Below are positions 10,082 to 23,492 of a stretch of 64,000 nt of DNA, one piece after another. The stretch spans positions 7,857,501 to 7,921,500 of the forward strand of contig CM067537.1 of the NCBI GenBank assembly GCA_034509925.1. The letters run 5' to 3'. Position 1 is the first letter of the stretch, and each line of letters starts with the position of its first letter. A program made the translations under genes and the position numbers. The stretch comes from Hirudinaria manillensis (taxonomy: Eukaryota; Annelida; Clitellata; Hirudinida; Hirudinidae). The notes beneath the pieces were generated by a model. The model had not been told where the DNA came from, ran no database searches, and was given only the letters and a program-made list of their open reading frames with translations.

Positions 10082-13000
10082 ATGACATCGACCACTTCAT
10101 CAAAAAATATCAACGATTTTGAGGGACCCGATGCGTCCGTTTCCGGTATTTTGGCAGACGACGGTAGAGTTTATTCGTTTGTTCGTTTGTTTGTTGTTTT
10201 TTTTTGCACTCGTGGAAACGTAATGGAATATCTCGCATAACATTTCTTGTATTTCGGAGAAGAAGATCAAACGGTTTGTTGATTGTCAGATACTTTCATC
10301 ACATCGCCACTCCAACATGGAACAATCAAATCTCCTGCAAATGAAAGTGGCGACTCCGGTGTTTCCGTGCCTTACGACAACAACAACATTCTGTCGCCTG
10401 CCCTGTCGACCGCTTCACGATTTCCAGATAACTTGACTTCGCCCCATAAGTCCGATTCCACAGAACTTTTTGACAGGCCGCAGGTTATGAGCCTTAACTA
10501 AGTTTTGGCATTAAAGAAATTTCGTTTCTAGATTTTAGTTTGTATATGTTTTAGTTTGTTAATTACGTTAAATTATGTTGAATTATGTTGATCAATGAAG
10601 GGAATATCTGATGGATGTAAGATTTCTATGAAATTTGATCATGTACTCGAGCTTATAACAGTTTTCATCACAACGTGTTACACTTTCTTTGATCCAAACT
10701 TTCAGACTTCTTTGGGAACATCTGGACGAGCCATGGACAACCCTCTAGGTTTGAAAGGTGAGACGATTTGAAACTTAACTTCAACACAAAAATGCTATGG
10801 TTAAGTTCTCTTTTAAATTGTGCAGTTTTTAATGTAAAAAGGTTACTTTACTGACCAGTACAATGGCCTTACCAGCAATGTAATCTAAGAAAAATTATGC
10901 CTCCTTTTGTAAAGACTGCTTTAAAACTGTAACTGATTGTTTATAAGAAGTGTCATCACTTTTATTAAATCGTTTATTTTTATTGATATATTTTTTAATA
11001 ACTTTTATTCAGTTTGTTGTAATCCATTTTTGATCCTTCAAAAAAAAAAAACAAAAACTCAACTCGTATCACCCTTGATTTAAGAATTACACGTCTCTTG
11101 GAATGCTTTGCTAGTCATTACTTATGATGACTTGCCACAGCTGCTAGCGACCATATTGGAACCTTTGGGGAAAAAAAAACAAAATGGGGGCTCGCTAAGC
11201 AGTGGTTACCGACGACATCTTTGGCGTTGGCAACAAAACAAAACAATCGTTCGTTTGTTCGTTTGTTTGTTTGTTTGTTTGCAATGCAGACACGAGTAGC
11301 ATCGTGTCGTGTTTTTGTGTTTTTGTGGTTTCTAGATGCACAGGCACAGGCTCCCTGGGTATCTGAGATGATGATGATAATGATGATGTTAGTGATGATG
11401 ATGATAATGATGATGTTAGTGATGATGATGATGATGATGATGACAGTGCTGATGATCTTTCTCTTTTTGTTGTTTTCTAAGTTTCACGACCCCATGTTCT
11501 GAGGCATCCTCTGTGTTTGAATATTAATCAAATTAATTAACATATTCATTAACATATTAATCAGTAGAATTGAATCTCAGGGCATAATTTATGATTCTAT
11601 CTTCTGTTACGATCAGACGATGACAGAGCAGCATTGAACTCTGAGGATGCAAACAGGAACATCAGGAACATGCAGAGGCAGATGGAGTGGATGAAGAGAA
11701 ACATGGAGCTCTTGAAACAGGAGGTTTGTATGTTTGTTTGTTTGTTTGTGTGATTGTTTGCTTGTTTGTTTGTGTATGTGTTTGTATATCTTCCTTCTTT
11801 GTATTGTATTTGTGTGATTGTTTGTATATTTGTTTGGGCAAGAAAAGAAATGGTTGTCTTGGCAAAAGAAGTACCAGCAGTACTGGGCATGACTTAGTTA
11901 GTACCAAGTATTCATCTAGTTTTAAGTACTTCATGAAAGCATCATTTTGAGAGTTGTGAATCCCAGTACAAAGGAATGTACAAACAATAACACTGTAAAG
12001 CATTGTACATTTTTTTTTAGCTAAAGAGCAGATCTTTTATTATTATTATTATTAATAATGTTGAAGTTACATTCGAATGATACTGTGTGGTTTCGTCTTA
12101 AGGTTCATGTGAAGATGGAGCACGAAATTATTACTTATTACTTTCTTTATTACAATTATTACTTTCTTTATTACAATTATTACTTGTAAAAATAAATTAT
12201 TACTTGTAAAAATAAATTATTACTTGTAAAAATAAATTATTACTTGTAAAAATAAATTATTACTTGTGAAAATAAATTATTACTTGTAAAAAATAAATAA
12301 TTTAAAAATCAAGACATCTGGTTTCATCTCGTCTGCCCTTAAAATCAATGTTTTGAACAATTACTTGTTTATTATGCTTTGCAAATGAATTACGTATTTT
12401 CAAGTTATTAACAGCTGTTCGTCTGTCGATAATTGGTTTAACATATTCTATTCTATTTATGAGTATTATTATTATTAATATATTTTATTATTATTACTAT
12501 TAGATTCTATTATTATTATCATATTCTAGTTATAAGTATTATTATTATCATACTCCAATTATAAGTATTATCATTATTATATTCTAATTATTATTTATTA
12601 TTATTTATTATTAAGTATTATTAAATCATTTTGATGAAATTGAAATGATCTTTGTTTTGAAACGTGGAGACTTAAACTTAAACTTAAACTATTATTTGTT
12701 ATAATTTCAAACATCTCTGAATATCTTTTAAAACGAATCAATATTTTCTTTAGGAAAATAAATAAATAAATAAATAAATAAAATATAAAATAAATAAATA
12801 AAATTTAAAATAAATAAATAAAATATAAAATAAATAAATAAAATATAAAATATAAAATAAATAAAATATAAAATAAATAAATAAAATTTAAAATTAAAAA
12901 AAATATAAACTGAAACAGATCGTTTGAAAATTTTTTTATTCTCGGAAGACCTCCGTGCATCTGGATTTCCAGGTGACGCGTTTCTCCCGACGATTTATTG

Positions 13001-14156
13001 CCACGACTCACCTGGATTGAACAGGTGCAAAGTCACAGGTGTCGACCCGACCTTTTCGTTTTTATTTCTTTTATTTAAATTATTATTCGCTTTTATTTCT
13101 TCTTTTATTTAAATTATTATTTCTTTTATTTCTTCTTTTATTTAAATTATTATTCGCTTTTATTTCTCCTTTCCTCGATTACCGATCAAACGACGTAAAT
13201 TTCTTTTTTTTTTTTTTTGAGTTTATGACTTTATTAAGTTATCAAAGCAAATGAAAGAACAAATAACAAATTGAACAACATGTACAATATTAAACAAACA
13301 ATTATGTGTACATAACACAACGAAACAAGTGAACTTAAAATACAAAATAAACTCATAGGGTCAGTCTTAATTTCTGACGAAATAACTCGACGGCCATTGT
13401 TCAGTCATTGATTTTTTGTGCCTTTCACAGAATTTGTCACTTCAAAGTGCCCTGACGAATCCCGGCAGCAGTTCGTGGAGGGATCTTCAGTTCGCTCGGA
13501 GCTCGGGATCTGTCGGTTCGAATCCTGCCTTCCTCTTGTCGAATTTCAACATGGAGATGGCTTCCTTCAAGGTCGTCCGTGATGATCTTCCTCTTTCGAC
13601 GGATTGATGGATGAGAATGGAATGAGTTTAATGCCGTTTTGTATGCCTTAATCGAGGCACTGATTCATCTGATGAGTAATTCTATTTGTAGTTAAGTATT
13701 TTATTTAAAAATCATTTATAATAATTTCGATAATAAGAACAAGGAATTTGTAAATGGAGACTGCAGATCTCAGCTCACTTCCCCCTCTTTTGTCATTGTA
13801 GTCGTTGACTCCTCATCGTCATCATCACCACCACCATCATCATCATCATCATCTACTCCAGGCAGAGCTTTCCAGGATCAACTCCTCTCTCGAATCCTGC
13901 GAATTGGGTCGGAAGTCCTTCTCTGACAGGTGGAGCACTTCCATTGGTTCGAGTCTCCAGCAGGCGAACCAATCACTGAAGGAGCTTCTGTTACGCAACC
14001 TGGAAAATCCAGTGGAAAAAGTCCTTGTGAGTGCAACGTGTACAATTATTATTAATATTGATTAATGTTATTATATTGATGTGTTTATAATATAATTCAC
14101 AATATTATTAGTTAAACTGCTGTTGAGATATGAGATGCAGATGACAATTAGTAATG

Positions 14157-14220
<64 letters not shown>

Positions 14221-15468
14221 GAACAATAATAATAATAATAAATTAATAATAATAATAACAACAAATTAATAACAATAATAACAAATTAATAATAATAATA
14301 ATAACAATAATAAATTATTATCTATAAATTAATAGTAAAATAGAATTATTTATATGGAAAATAAAGTTATTGCGTAGAAAATTCAGGACATTAACGAGGA
14401 ATAAATTATAACATGTTCAGATAAACTCCCTCCAAGGTAGACTGAAATCGACAGAAGATAGACTGAAGAGGAGTAGGGCAGAGGTGAATGACAGCATTTC
14501 AAAGGTCGAGGAAAGACTGCTCTTGGAGAATGTTGATCTTAAGGTCAGTGTTGATAATTGTGGTGATGATGGTGATGGCGATGATGATGGTGATGATGAT
14601 GGTGGTGATGATGATGAAGATGATGATGGTGATGGTAGTGATGGTGGCGTTGATGATGTTGATAGGCACATTGATGATTGAATCCATTTCCATCACCACT
14701 GTTCGTACTTCTTTTCTGTTCGCTCCAACTGTTTTGACTTGAAAGTCATCCTACGTCGATCTTGACTTGCGAGGCCCCCGGCGTAGTCGTTCGGCACGGA
14801 GTGCAGTCGCGCCTGGATTTATGGCCAGCTGTCGTTGTTGTTTTGCTGATGTTGTTGGTGGCCTCTTTCGTGACTGCCTGGGATTTTTAACTTCTCATAG
14901 TCGTCTGCTCTTGCAAAGAGGTCGACGGGTTTCTTTAATTTATGAAGCGGGCTTGTCCCCTCTCGGCCCGTTTTATCACGACCTGCGACTTTTCTGCTCG
15001 TCTGATGTTTTTATTTTATTTTTATTATATTATATTTTATTTTATTTTTATTATATTATATTTTATTTATCATTCTTCTCTTTCAATTGGTTCAAATTTC
15101 TTTTTTTTTAATTTGCTTAAGAATCGATGCTCGTGGTTTGTGCCTTTGCGCGCGTACGTCCGCAGGTGGATGATGATTGTTTCGGTTTCGTTGTTTACTT
15201 TGTGCTTGCCTTGAATTTCAATCATCAATGCCTTGTTTGTCCATCTGTGGAGTCATCATTGTATAAGTTAATCTGCATGATGTGCTATGTATCTGTATGT
15301 ATCTCTATGTATTGCTATGTATCACTATGTATCTGTATGTATCTCCATGTATTGCTGTATGTGTCTCTATGTATCTCTATGTATTGCTATGTATCTGTAT
15401 GTGTCTCTTTGTATCTCTATGTATTTCTTTGCCCATTTGTTGAATTTAAACATGAAGTTAAGCAATTA

Positions 15469-15522
<54 letters not shown>

Positions 15523-18500
15523 TATTATTTATATATTATTAATATACACCTGTGCCAATTATCTAATTATATATCCATAAGTAGGTCACACTAATATATG
15601 GTCTATTGTATTATCAAACTATAAAACGTTGCAACAGCTTGCAGTGGCACATGTATTGGTAAGCGCGTGTAGGACAACAGAGTCATAAAATCAATCCATC
15701 CATCCATTCTTTCATTCATCCAATCGTCCATCCATCCGTCCGTCCATCCATCCATTCTTTCATCCATCCATCCATCCATCCATCCATCCATCCATCCATC
15801 CATCCATCCATCCATCCATCCATCCATCCATCCATCCATCCTTTTATTCATTCATCTGTCGAGTCAGATAGCAACAGAATTGTGTTGTTGTTTTTTTTTG
15901 TAAATCAATGCCACAAATCGTGTCACGCGAAATGAATCCGGGTCGAATGTCGCAGATGTCGGAGGTCGAGGCGAGGAGGAAGTTGGAGCAGACGACGAAT
16001 CAGATTCGAGCGATGAGGAGGAACCAGCAGAGTCTCACGGAGGTCTGCCAGAAGCTGAGACTCAGGTCCTCGGAGAACGGCTTCATAGACCTGGTGGGTC
16101 CGTCTGTCTGTCTGTCCGTTGATCGCTTGTTTATCGCTCGTGTCTGTTGTTGCCATGGTAATTATTATCCTATGTATTTCATTGTATAAAACCACCGACT
16201 GACCATGAAAAAGAAATTGTTGATGCAACCTGGATTTGGAAATAATTTCAATTAAAAAAAAAATAGGACAGTAATTTGTGTCAAATTTCGTCGTCAAATG
16301 ACACTCGACGAAACAATGGCAGAAAGAATCTCACGAAATTCCTTTTTGAAAGCAAGAAATTCTGAAGAGGATTCAAGTCGAGGAGGCAGACGCCAAGTCG
16401 TCGGGAGGGAAGGAGCAGACGGTGTCCGTGGATGCCCTTCAGGAGATCAAGGACGAAGTGGCCAAGTGAGGAATGAACTCGGATAACAAAAACTTTTATC
16501 ATTAAACGTAATATTACATAACAAATAACGAACTCGTTACGAGATGAGTTAATCGATTGACTAATTATTCTTTGCCAGTATCTATCAATGGATTAGTCAT
16601 CTGCCGATTAATTATTCATGAACATCTGCTGATTAATTATTCATGAGCGCCCGTCGATTAATTATTCACGACCTTTTGATCCCAGGCAGGTCTCGGTGGT
16701 GGAGGCCGAGAAGCAGAGGTTGAGTTCGGAGCTGAGCGAAGCGGAAGACGTCGCGGAACTGTCGAGGAAGGAGAACGAAGGATTGAAGAAGTCGATGAAC
16801 GAATTAAACTCCAAGTGGGAGGCCAACATGGCTGACTTCAGGATCGCTCAGGGTCGGTTTTTCTTTTCCCTGGTTAATATTTGAGTGGTGACGATGATGA
16901 TGATGATGATGGTGATGATGACGATGGCAGTGGCAGTGGTGGTATTGATGAATCTGTTGGTGATGGTATTGGGGATGATGATGATGACGATGGTGATGAC
17001 GGTCAGTGAATGCAATGGTCGACAGTTGTTCACTTCTGAGTTGTGAAATTTATATTTTTTTTTAAAACCGAGTTTAAAAGATCATAAATCAGTTAATTTA
17101 TTGACCAACCGATTGATTTGTTTTGGTCTATCGTCTCTCCTAGTGGTTGATGAATAATATTCGATTGATTAACATCCAACAACAACGTCATCGTCATCAA
17201 CAACAACGTCATCATCATCAGTCTCTACCATCGAGAGGCTGCTGAAACAGATGGAGACCTTCTCGGATGAGGCGCGTCAGTTGTGCAGATGTGACGACGG
17301 AGCTTCTTCCACTGTCAGGGTTCTTGAGGATGTCATCGACACCAAGGCAAGTTGCACTCATTTGAACTCCATCGCACTCATCTGAACTTTGTTTCATATT
17401 TAGACATGTCTTTTGAGTTGCCAGCCAATGATTTTTTTTAAAGTTTTTTTTTAAATTTAAATTAAATTTGATTTTTTTTTAAATTTAATTTTTTAATACT
17501 TTTATTTCAAATAACAAAAACAATGTTCAAAAGTTCTTGAAATCTTCATTAATAAAATGATTGTCTTATAACAAGTAAAGGAAAATTGTTTCATTATTCA
17601 TGAGCCTCTGATGAGTTCACCAGAATATGTTAATGCCTAATCATGAATATCTAATTACGAATATTAAACACCTTGGCTCCTCCCCTTCAGCCATCTCCTT
17701 TTTTTTTGAGGAAAAGATTATTGATCTGCACCAATCGACCTCTGAGTTTGATCGATTAAATTATTTTTACGATTCAAAACATTTGCATCGCAGGGGATCC
17801 TCGTGAGGATTCGAAAATTCTAAATTACGTCTAAATTCTAAAATTTCTTAAAATTAATATTTTAATAATTAATAGTAAACAACAACAACAATGACAATAT
17901 TATTATTATTATTAATTATAATAACAATAATAACGACAACAAGTACATTATTATTAATTATAATAAAAATAATTGTAATAAAAATAATAACAAACAACAA
18001 GGCCACTGTAGAATTCATTATCATTAACAGCGTCTGCTTCTAATGTTTAAATTTTGAAGTTGTTAATTAATTTTTAATCTGTTTTTAATTAATTTTTAAC
18101 TTTAATTAGTATTTAATTAATTAATTTTTAATTTGTTTTAATTAGTTTTTAATTTTTTAAAATTTGTTTTAATTAGTTTTTAATTTGTTTTAATTAGTTT
18201 TTAATTAGCTTTTAATTTATTCTTTCGTTCATCCAGGATCGTCTGCTCACCTCAGCCTTGGCTGAGCTGGAACAGTTGAGATCTTATCAAGAAGAAAAAG
18301 TCGAGGTATTTGAGGAAGGGTGGATGAATTACATTATTTGTTATATTATTTATTATATTATTTGTTATATTATTATTATGCATAGTTATGTATATATTAG
18401 TTATGTAATGTGTGTAGGGATATGAATAATAAGGTGGTGTTTTTAACTTTTTTTGTAATTTATAATAACGTTATAAATATTATAATAATAACAATATAAT

Positions 18501-21500
18501 ATATATATTACTATTATTATATTATGTATATATTATTATAATTATTATTATGGGCTAATAACAGTTAACAATTAATGGTAATAAATCCCTGTGTTTACCT
18601 TGAAAGCCTCCCAAGCAGCAGAACTCAACAGACCAGTTGTCCGCCATTTTTGATTTCATGAAGTTCAAGGCCGGTGAAACTGGTGCCACCTCGGCCACGC
18701 CCCTTCAGGCTCAGGTATTATAATAATTAAGAATATTTAATGAGTAATAAGGCATGATCAATAATTTATGCATAATTTATGAATAATGCATGAATGAATG
18801 TAATCAGTTGAAGCACTATAGTGTTTAACGTATTGATTTTTATTATTGAGATTCCAGTTATAAAAACATCGTTATCATCACCATTCTACCTGTACCATCA
18901 TCATCATCATCACCATCCTGCCTGTACCATCATCATCGTCGTCGCCTTGAATTCTTACCAGGATTCGCCTACTGCCCTCTCGACGTCTCGAGCGGAACTT
19001 GCGCGGTTGACCGCTCGCTGCTCCCAGTTGGAGCACGACGTCGAGTTTGCCGAGAAGAACCTCGACTTCCAGAAGGAGGAGGTGGAGTTGCTCCAGGCTC
19101 AGGTTGGTGATTGAAAAACGTCGGAAGATATCCAAAGATTGATTTCAATCGTACCATCTTCGTCATCAACATCTGTCTTATCATGTACTTAATAGTTCGT
19201 CTTTGTCGATGACGTGTCTAGGTCATTATTTTATGTATATGTATTTTATTTATTTATTTATTTATTTATTATGTATTTTATTATAACCACTTCATCATCA
19301 TCATAATCATGACCCTGGCAGTCCCCCTCATTATTATTGAATCAACTGCCACATCACTTCATCACTTAATCGTGTCATTCTCTTCCCATCCATCCATCAA
19401 GTCATTGCTTCCTTGACATTCTGCTTCCAGTTGAATGCCAGTCGAGACAGTCTACTTCAGACGACTAGACGTCTAGACGTCTCCACCAGCAACGAGACCG
19501 ACCTGAGGAGGGAACTCAAGATGCACAAGGAGTGGCTGGACGTACTCAACGCTCAGCTCTTGGAAAAGGAGAAGCAGGTCGGGTCGGGTCGGGTCGTGCC
19601 TACGTCCGTTGCGTGTTTGCGCCGAAATGAATTTTTTTGTATCAAAACAAACTTTGTTTGCAAAACCACTGAGAATTATCCTTCGTGACCTTTGACCCAC
19701 ATTGTCTGACCACACAGAATGTCATTTGAAGACATTTAAGATTAATTTATTACAAACATTTCCTATGATCCAAATGGTCCACGACTGCTGCGATCATGAT
19801 GTCCTTCGTTGAACCATCGTGCTTTTAGTCGGTCGAGATTGTTTTCATTATCATAATATCTCGTTGTTATCGTTTCAAATGCCAGTAGTTTAACATAACA
19901 GCGTTGTTGTTGTTGTTGTTTCAGCTCCAACTCCTGGAACTGGACAAGGGATCCGTCCAGCGACTCTTCGAGAAGGACGGAGCGAACCTAGAAAGGAGTG
20001 AAGGAGACGAAGCGGACGTCAAGTTCATCAAGCAGGCACTGGAGTTGGATCTCATGGTTTGTTACGAAGACGATCTGTCTTCCTTGTTTAATAACTTTGG
20101 CAGATTTCTCAACTTTATCGTTAAACCAATTTATTATTGCATTATTAATTTAACATTATTTGCATTATTAATAGCATTAATTAATATTAATCATTAAGAA
20201 TTTATTATATATTAATTTATTAGTAAATGAATTAAATTTATGCAAAATAACCTCATAATTTGTTGACTCATTAATAATCTCAGCAATGCCATACAATAAT
20301 ACACAACAAATAAATTGCACCTCGTTGAAAGACTTCATCAATATTCATTACCTCGTCACCGACCAATCGCAGAGCTCTAGGAATGCGTTGGACGCGAGCC
20401 TGAAGGAAAACCTCCTCCTGAAGCAGACGCTGGAGCAGTCCGCCAGGGACCTGGCAGCAGAAAGGGACGTCACCAGCGCCTCGACGTACGATAAACTAGT
20501 ACTGCAGCAGGAACTCTACGTACGTTGACCTCGATGACCTTACTGCTTGCTACCTATAGTAAACAATTGTTTGATTGCTGATTGGTGCTAGTCTCGGAAA
20601 GTCTGGTTGAAACTTTATAAGCTTATTTGAGTCTAACCAATCATTCATCAATTGAATAATGTTTTATCTTATTAATATTAATTATTTATTATTTAATTAT
20701 AATTATTTTTAACAAAACAACTCTTTATTTCACTAATTTAATAATGAGCTTGAAAAACATCCTGAGTGGCAATTCCTTAAATCATATCTAAAATTGTGTC
20801 ATTGTAATATCTGTACAATTGAACGAAGAGCCACATTATTTCAAAACATTATAATAATTTATGCAGGCTGCTAGGCAAGAGAAGGATGAACTGGTAAAGG
20901 AAAGAGACGACATGAAGAGAAAGATTTCCCTCCTGCAGTTGGAAAATCAAAAACTCTCCTCCGCTGCTGCCAAAGGTCACGACCCGGAACCCGACGACCT
21001 TCTCCGGGATCGGATTAAAAACGTTAGCCTTCGAACTGCTTAACATAATTAATTCGAAAAGCGATTGCTTTTCGTTCGTTTTAAAATTTATTGATGATAA
21101 TAATTCTGATGTTTATTCATAACTTATCATTGGAGTTGGCTTGTTATCTTTAAGCAGAGGTCATGTCCTCAGGATTACAAGAGTATATTTAATTTCATAT
21201 TGGTACAATTTGATTCCTATATTCCTTGAAACCAGAACTATAAACATAATAAGCTCTTATATAACTAATGATGTAACCAATTTTGTTTAAAAACAATTTG
21301 TTCAATATATGTTAATAAATATACTTAATTAATTAAAATAATTGAAAACAACAATAATAATAATAACATAATAACAAGTTATTAGAAAAAACTTGCATTA
21401 CTAATTTGTCAGTTGACCGCTGAGCTTCGAGAGACGAAAATGAAGCTGGAGGCCAAAGAGAGGGACACTGCTTTCTTCCAAGATACACTCAAGTATGCCA

Positions 21501-22110
21501 CAAGATCTTGTTATTATTATATTAATTGTTATATGATTATTATATTAATTATAATTATATATTATTATTTAATTTCATTGAGAAGTGGAAAATTCTTTAA
21601 CAAGAACTCTAACCCAAATGAAGGACATGTAGATACTATTGTTATCATAAGCTTATCAATGAATTATTTATCACTGCCATTATTATTGTTGTTGTTATTA
21701 TTATTATTATTACTACAAGCTATTCTTATTATTATTAATGTGTTACTAGGTATATGTTATTATGTGCCAAGCTAGGATATGCATCATCCAGCCTATTTAT
21801 TTTCATTGCAATATAATTATAATTTAATTAATGCTAATTTATTCACATTCAATTGACCACTGATTGGTTACAATGACTTTCATTTATTTCAGGTTTATGC
21901 TGAAATCAAATGAAGGCAAGCATTGCTTCAATTTCTTGCATATTTAATTTGCTTCAATGCATATATTCATTTTCATGCATATTTAATTAAGTTCAATGCA
22001 TATATTCATATATGATTAAGTAACCAAATTAAACCTTAATTAACATTAAAATGCTAATCTTATGATTGACTTTCGTGCCAACTTCAGATTCTCAAGCAAA
22101 GAAATCCTAG
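10082..22110 (+). CDS. Large coiled-coil protein (about 827 aa), unrecognised
   Basis: Twenty-one exons join in frame: 10082-10163, 10290-10483, 10706-10757, 11617-11723, 13431-13571, 13802-14026, 14421-14543, 15956-16093, 16353-16465, 16686-16852, 17222-17346, 18237-18305, 18616-18714, 18962-19102, 19431-19577, 19925-20056, 20373-20519, 20867-21022, 21413-21492, 21893-21915, 22088-22110. The N-terminus (about 110 residues, start MTSTTSSKN) is Ser/Thr/Pro-rich and disordered. From exon 4 ([18 protein letters not shown]) onward nearly every exon is a heptad-rich helix with few Gly or Pro. Exon 6 has a run of His. Many introns are phase 0. Introns 11 and 20 use GC donors. The last exon is uncertain: 22554-22610 also has good splice sites but fits the frame poorly. 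Such proteins often serve centrosome or cilium structure, but I cannot name the family. A CCDC170-like identity crossed my mind and is not supported. Confidence 0.75.
11365..13170. repeat. Simple repeats in introns 3 and 4 of the coiled-coil gene
   Basis: (ATG)n at 11365-11447; (TTTG)n at 11726-11845; a 19-20-bp minisatellite (core ATTACTTGTAAAAATAAAT) at about 12170-12297; (AAAT)n with AAAATATA variants at 12759-12905; imperfect T-rich repeats (TTTATTTAAATTATTATT) at 13060-13165. All except the first two lie in the 1.7-kb fourth intron. Confidence 0.8.
13203..13395 (-). mobile_element. 3' end of a poly(A) retroposon
   Basis: Read on the minus strand, this ends in ...TTAATAAAGTCATAAACTC followed by a run of about 16 A (plus 13203-13220 is poly-T). 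A polyadenylation signal some 12 nt before an A-tail, inside an intron and opposite to the host gene, is the hallmark of a reverse-transcribed RNA: a truncated LINE or a processed pseudogene. The 5' boundary is not determined and no target duplication was established. Confidence 0.5.
14156..17000. repeat. Simple repeats in later introns of the coiled-coil gene
   Basis: (AAT)n at 14156-14290; GAT/GGT at 14555-14660; TATGTATC-type repeats at 15282-15430; (ATT)n then (TA)n at 15466-15530; a second (CCAT)n array at 15690-15843; (GAT)n at 16886-17000. Between 14760 and 15110 a GC-richer segment ends in two copies of a TTTATTTTATTATA-type unit and may be an old retroposon, which I cannot classify. 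Confidence 0.7.
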
Positions 22111-23492
22111 GACTTACAAATCATCGCTATCATTATCATCACCACAATCTCCAACTATCCACACACTTTTAAATCCCATTTCAAAAATGAAAGAAATCCC
22201 AGATAACAATCCAAATAACATTCCCCCCAGAGTCATTTCACTACCCAGCATCACCCAACAAACTCTTGGTATCCAATACTTTGAATTGGTACCCTAACCC
22301 TTCCTAACCCCGAGTCCCCAACGACCCCTTATGACATGACCCTTCCCAGCCAAGGACCTGTGAAATTTGGCCGACGTAGCCAACACTTTCACCCGCTGCT
22401 GCACCCTGCGACCTTCAGAGGTCGAGGGGCAAACAAGAACGGACTCGATGAACTTTTTGAAGTCCTCGAATGACGAGGCACCCGTGGGGGGTCGGTCTTG
22501 ATCCCCCCAGAAGCATCTACCCGTCAAAGCTGTTGACTTGACTTCAATTTCAGGTCAGTTTTGAACGAATTTGTGGACTGTATTTAAAACATATGAATCA
22601 AATATTGACAGGTAAGCACAGATTAAGTAATATATATAGATATATATATATATATTGGAACATATTTTATTGAATGCCAGATACAATGCAACTAATATTA
22701 GTACATAATCCCAATAATATTATTAAACAAATATAATAACGTTGTACATCATACTTCTAGGAAGATACAAAGATATTACCAGAACCTCCGTTGCTTAGCA
22801 ACCATTGGGGTTCTCATTGAAAGCCTCTGCATAGAAAACCCTCTTTTGTATCAATTTTCTACTCAACATTGGTTTGCCGTGTTGTTTTGAGTCGTAGCAA
22901 ACCGTGAATAAATCGGTTTTATTTTGTCTCAAATTAATTTTAATATCTTTGTGATTGGTCAATGTCACGTTCCATTATTTGCTGAGGTGTGAATATAATT
23001 TAATAATAATAACGATAATGATAATAATATTATTATTATTTAATTCATAAAGTGATGTGCATGCAGCATTAGAGATGCCTCGTGCGTTTCCATGGCTTTA
23101 TTGGGAATTTTCCTGAAGTTTAAAAGTAAAACCAGCACTTCTCGGTAAATGCTTTTTAAAACCAAGCGACGAAGCGTGCGCTCGCGGGCGAGCGACCTAA
23201 TACGAGTCTAATACGTCGAGGCCTCTGCCTACCGTTGCGCAACGAAGTCGCTTTGTATCGGCTTTGTTTTCCCTACTGCATCTGCAACAAAGTTGAACGA
23301 CAAGGAGCTAAATCCCTAAAGCATCGATTGGTTAAAAAGATCCTGGCGGAAGGCCTGGAAAAGTATACTTTCGATGAACGTTCGTGTGATAATTGACCGG
23401 TTTGTATTCTTCGAGATGGCGTTCGTGTTAAGTCGTCTGCTTTCTTCTGTTGGGGTAGGGTGGGTGGGGATGTACAGAGAGAGGGGTATGAG
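22111..23492. other. Convergent intergenic region
   Basis: This separates the coiled-coil gene (+) from HMG-CoA reductase (-). A GC-rich block at 22300-22530 stands out from the AT-rich surroundings and may be a missed exon of either gene. 22554-22610 is an exon-like segment (TTTCAG before, GTAAGC after, one open frame). The minus-strand AATAAA complementary to 23096-23101 is a candidate polyadenylation signal for HMG-CoA reductase. Confidence 0.5.

Noticed and set aside
13431-13571. GGTTCGAATCC, a perfect pol III B box, suggesting a tRNA or SINE
   Set aside because: The whole segment is an in-frame exon of the coiled-coil gene with good acceptor and donor; the codons (VGSNP) explain the motif and there is no cloverleaf.
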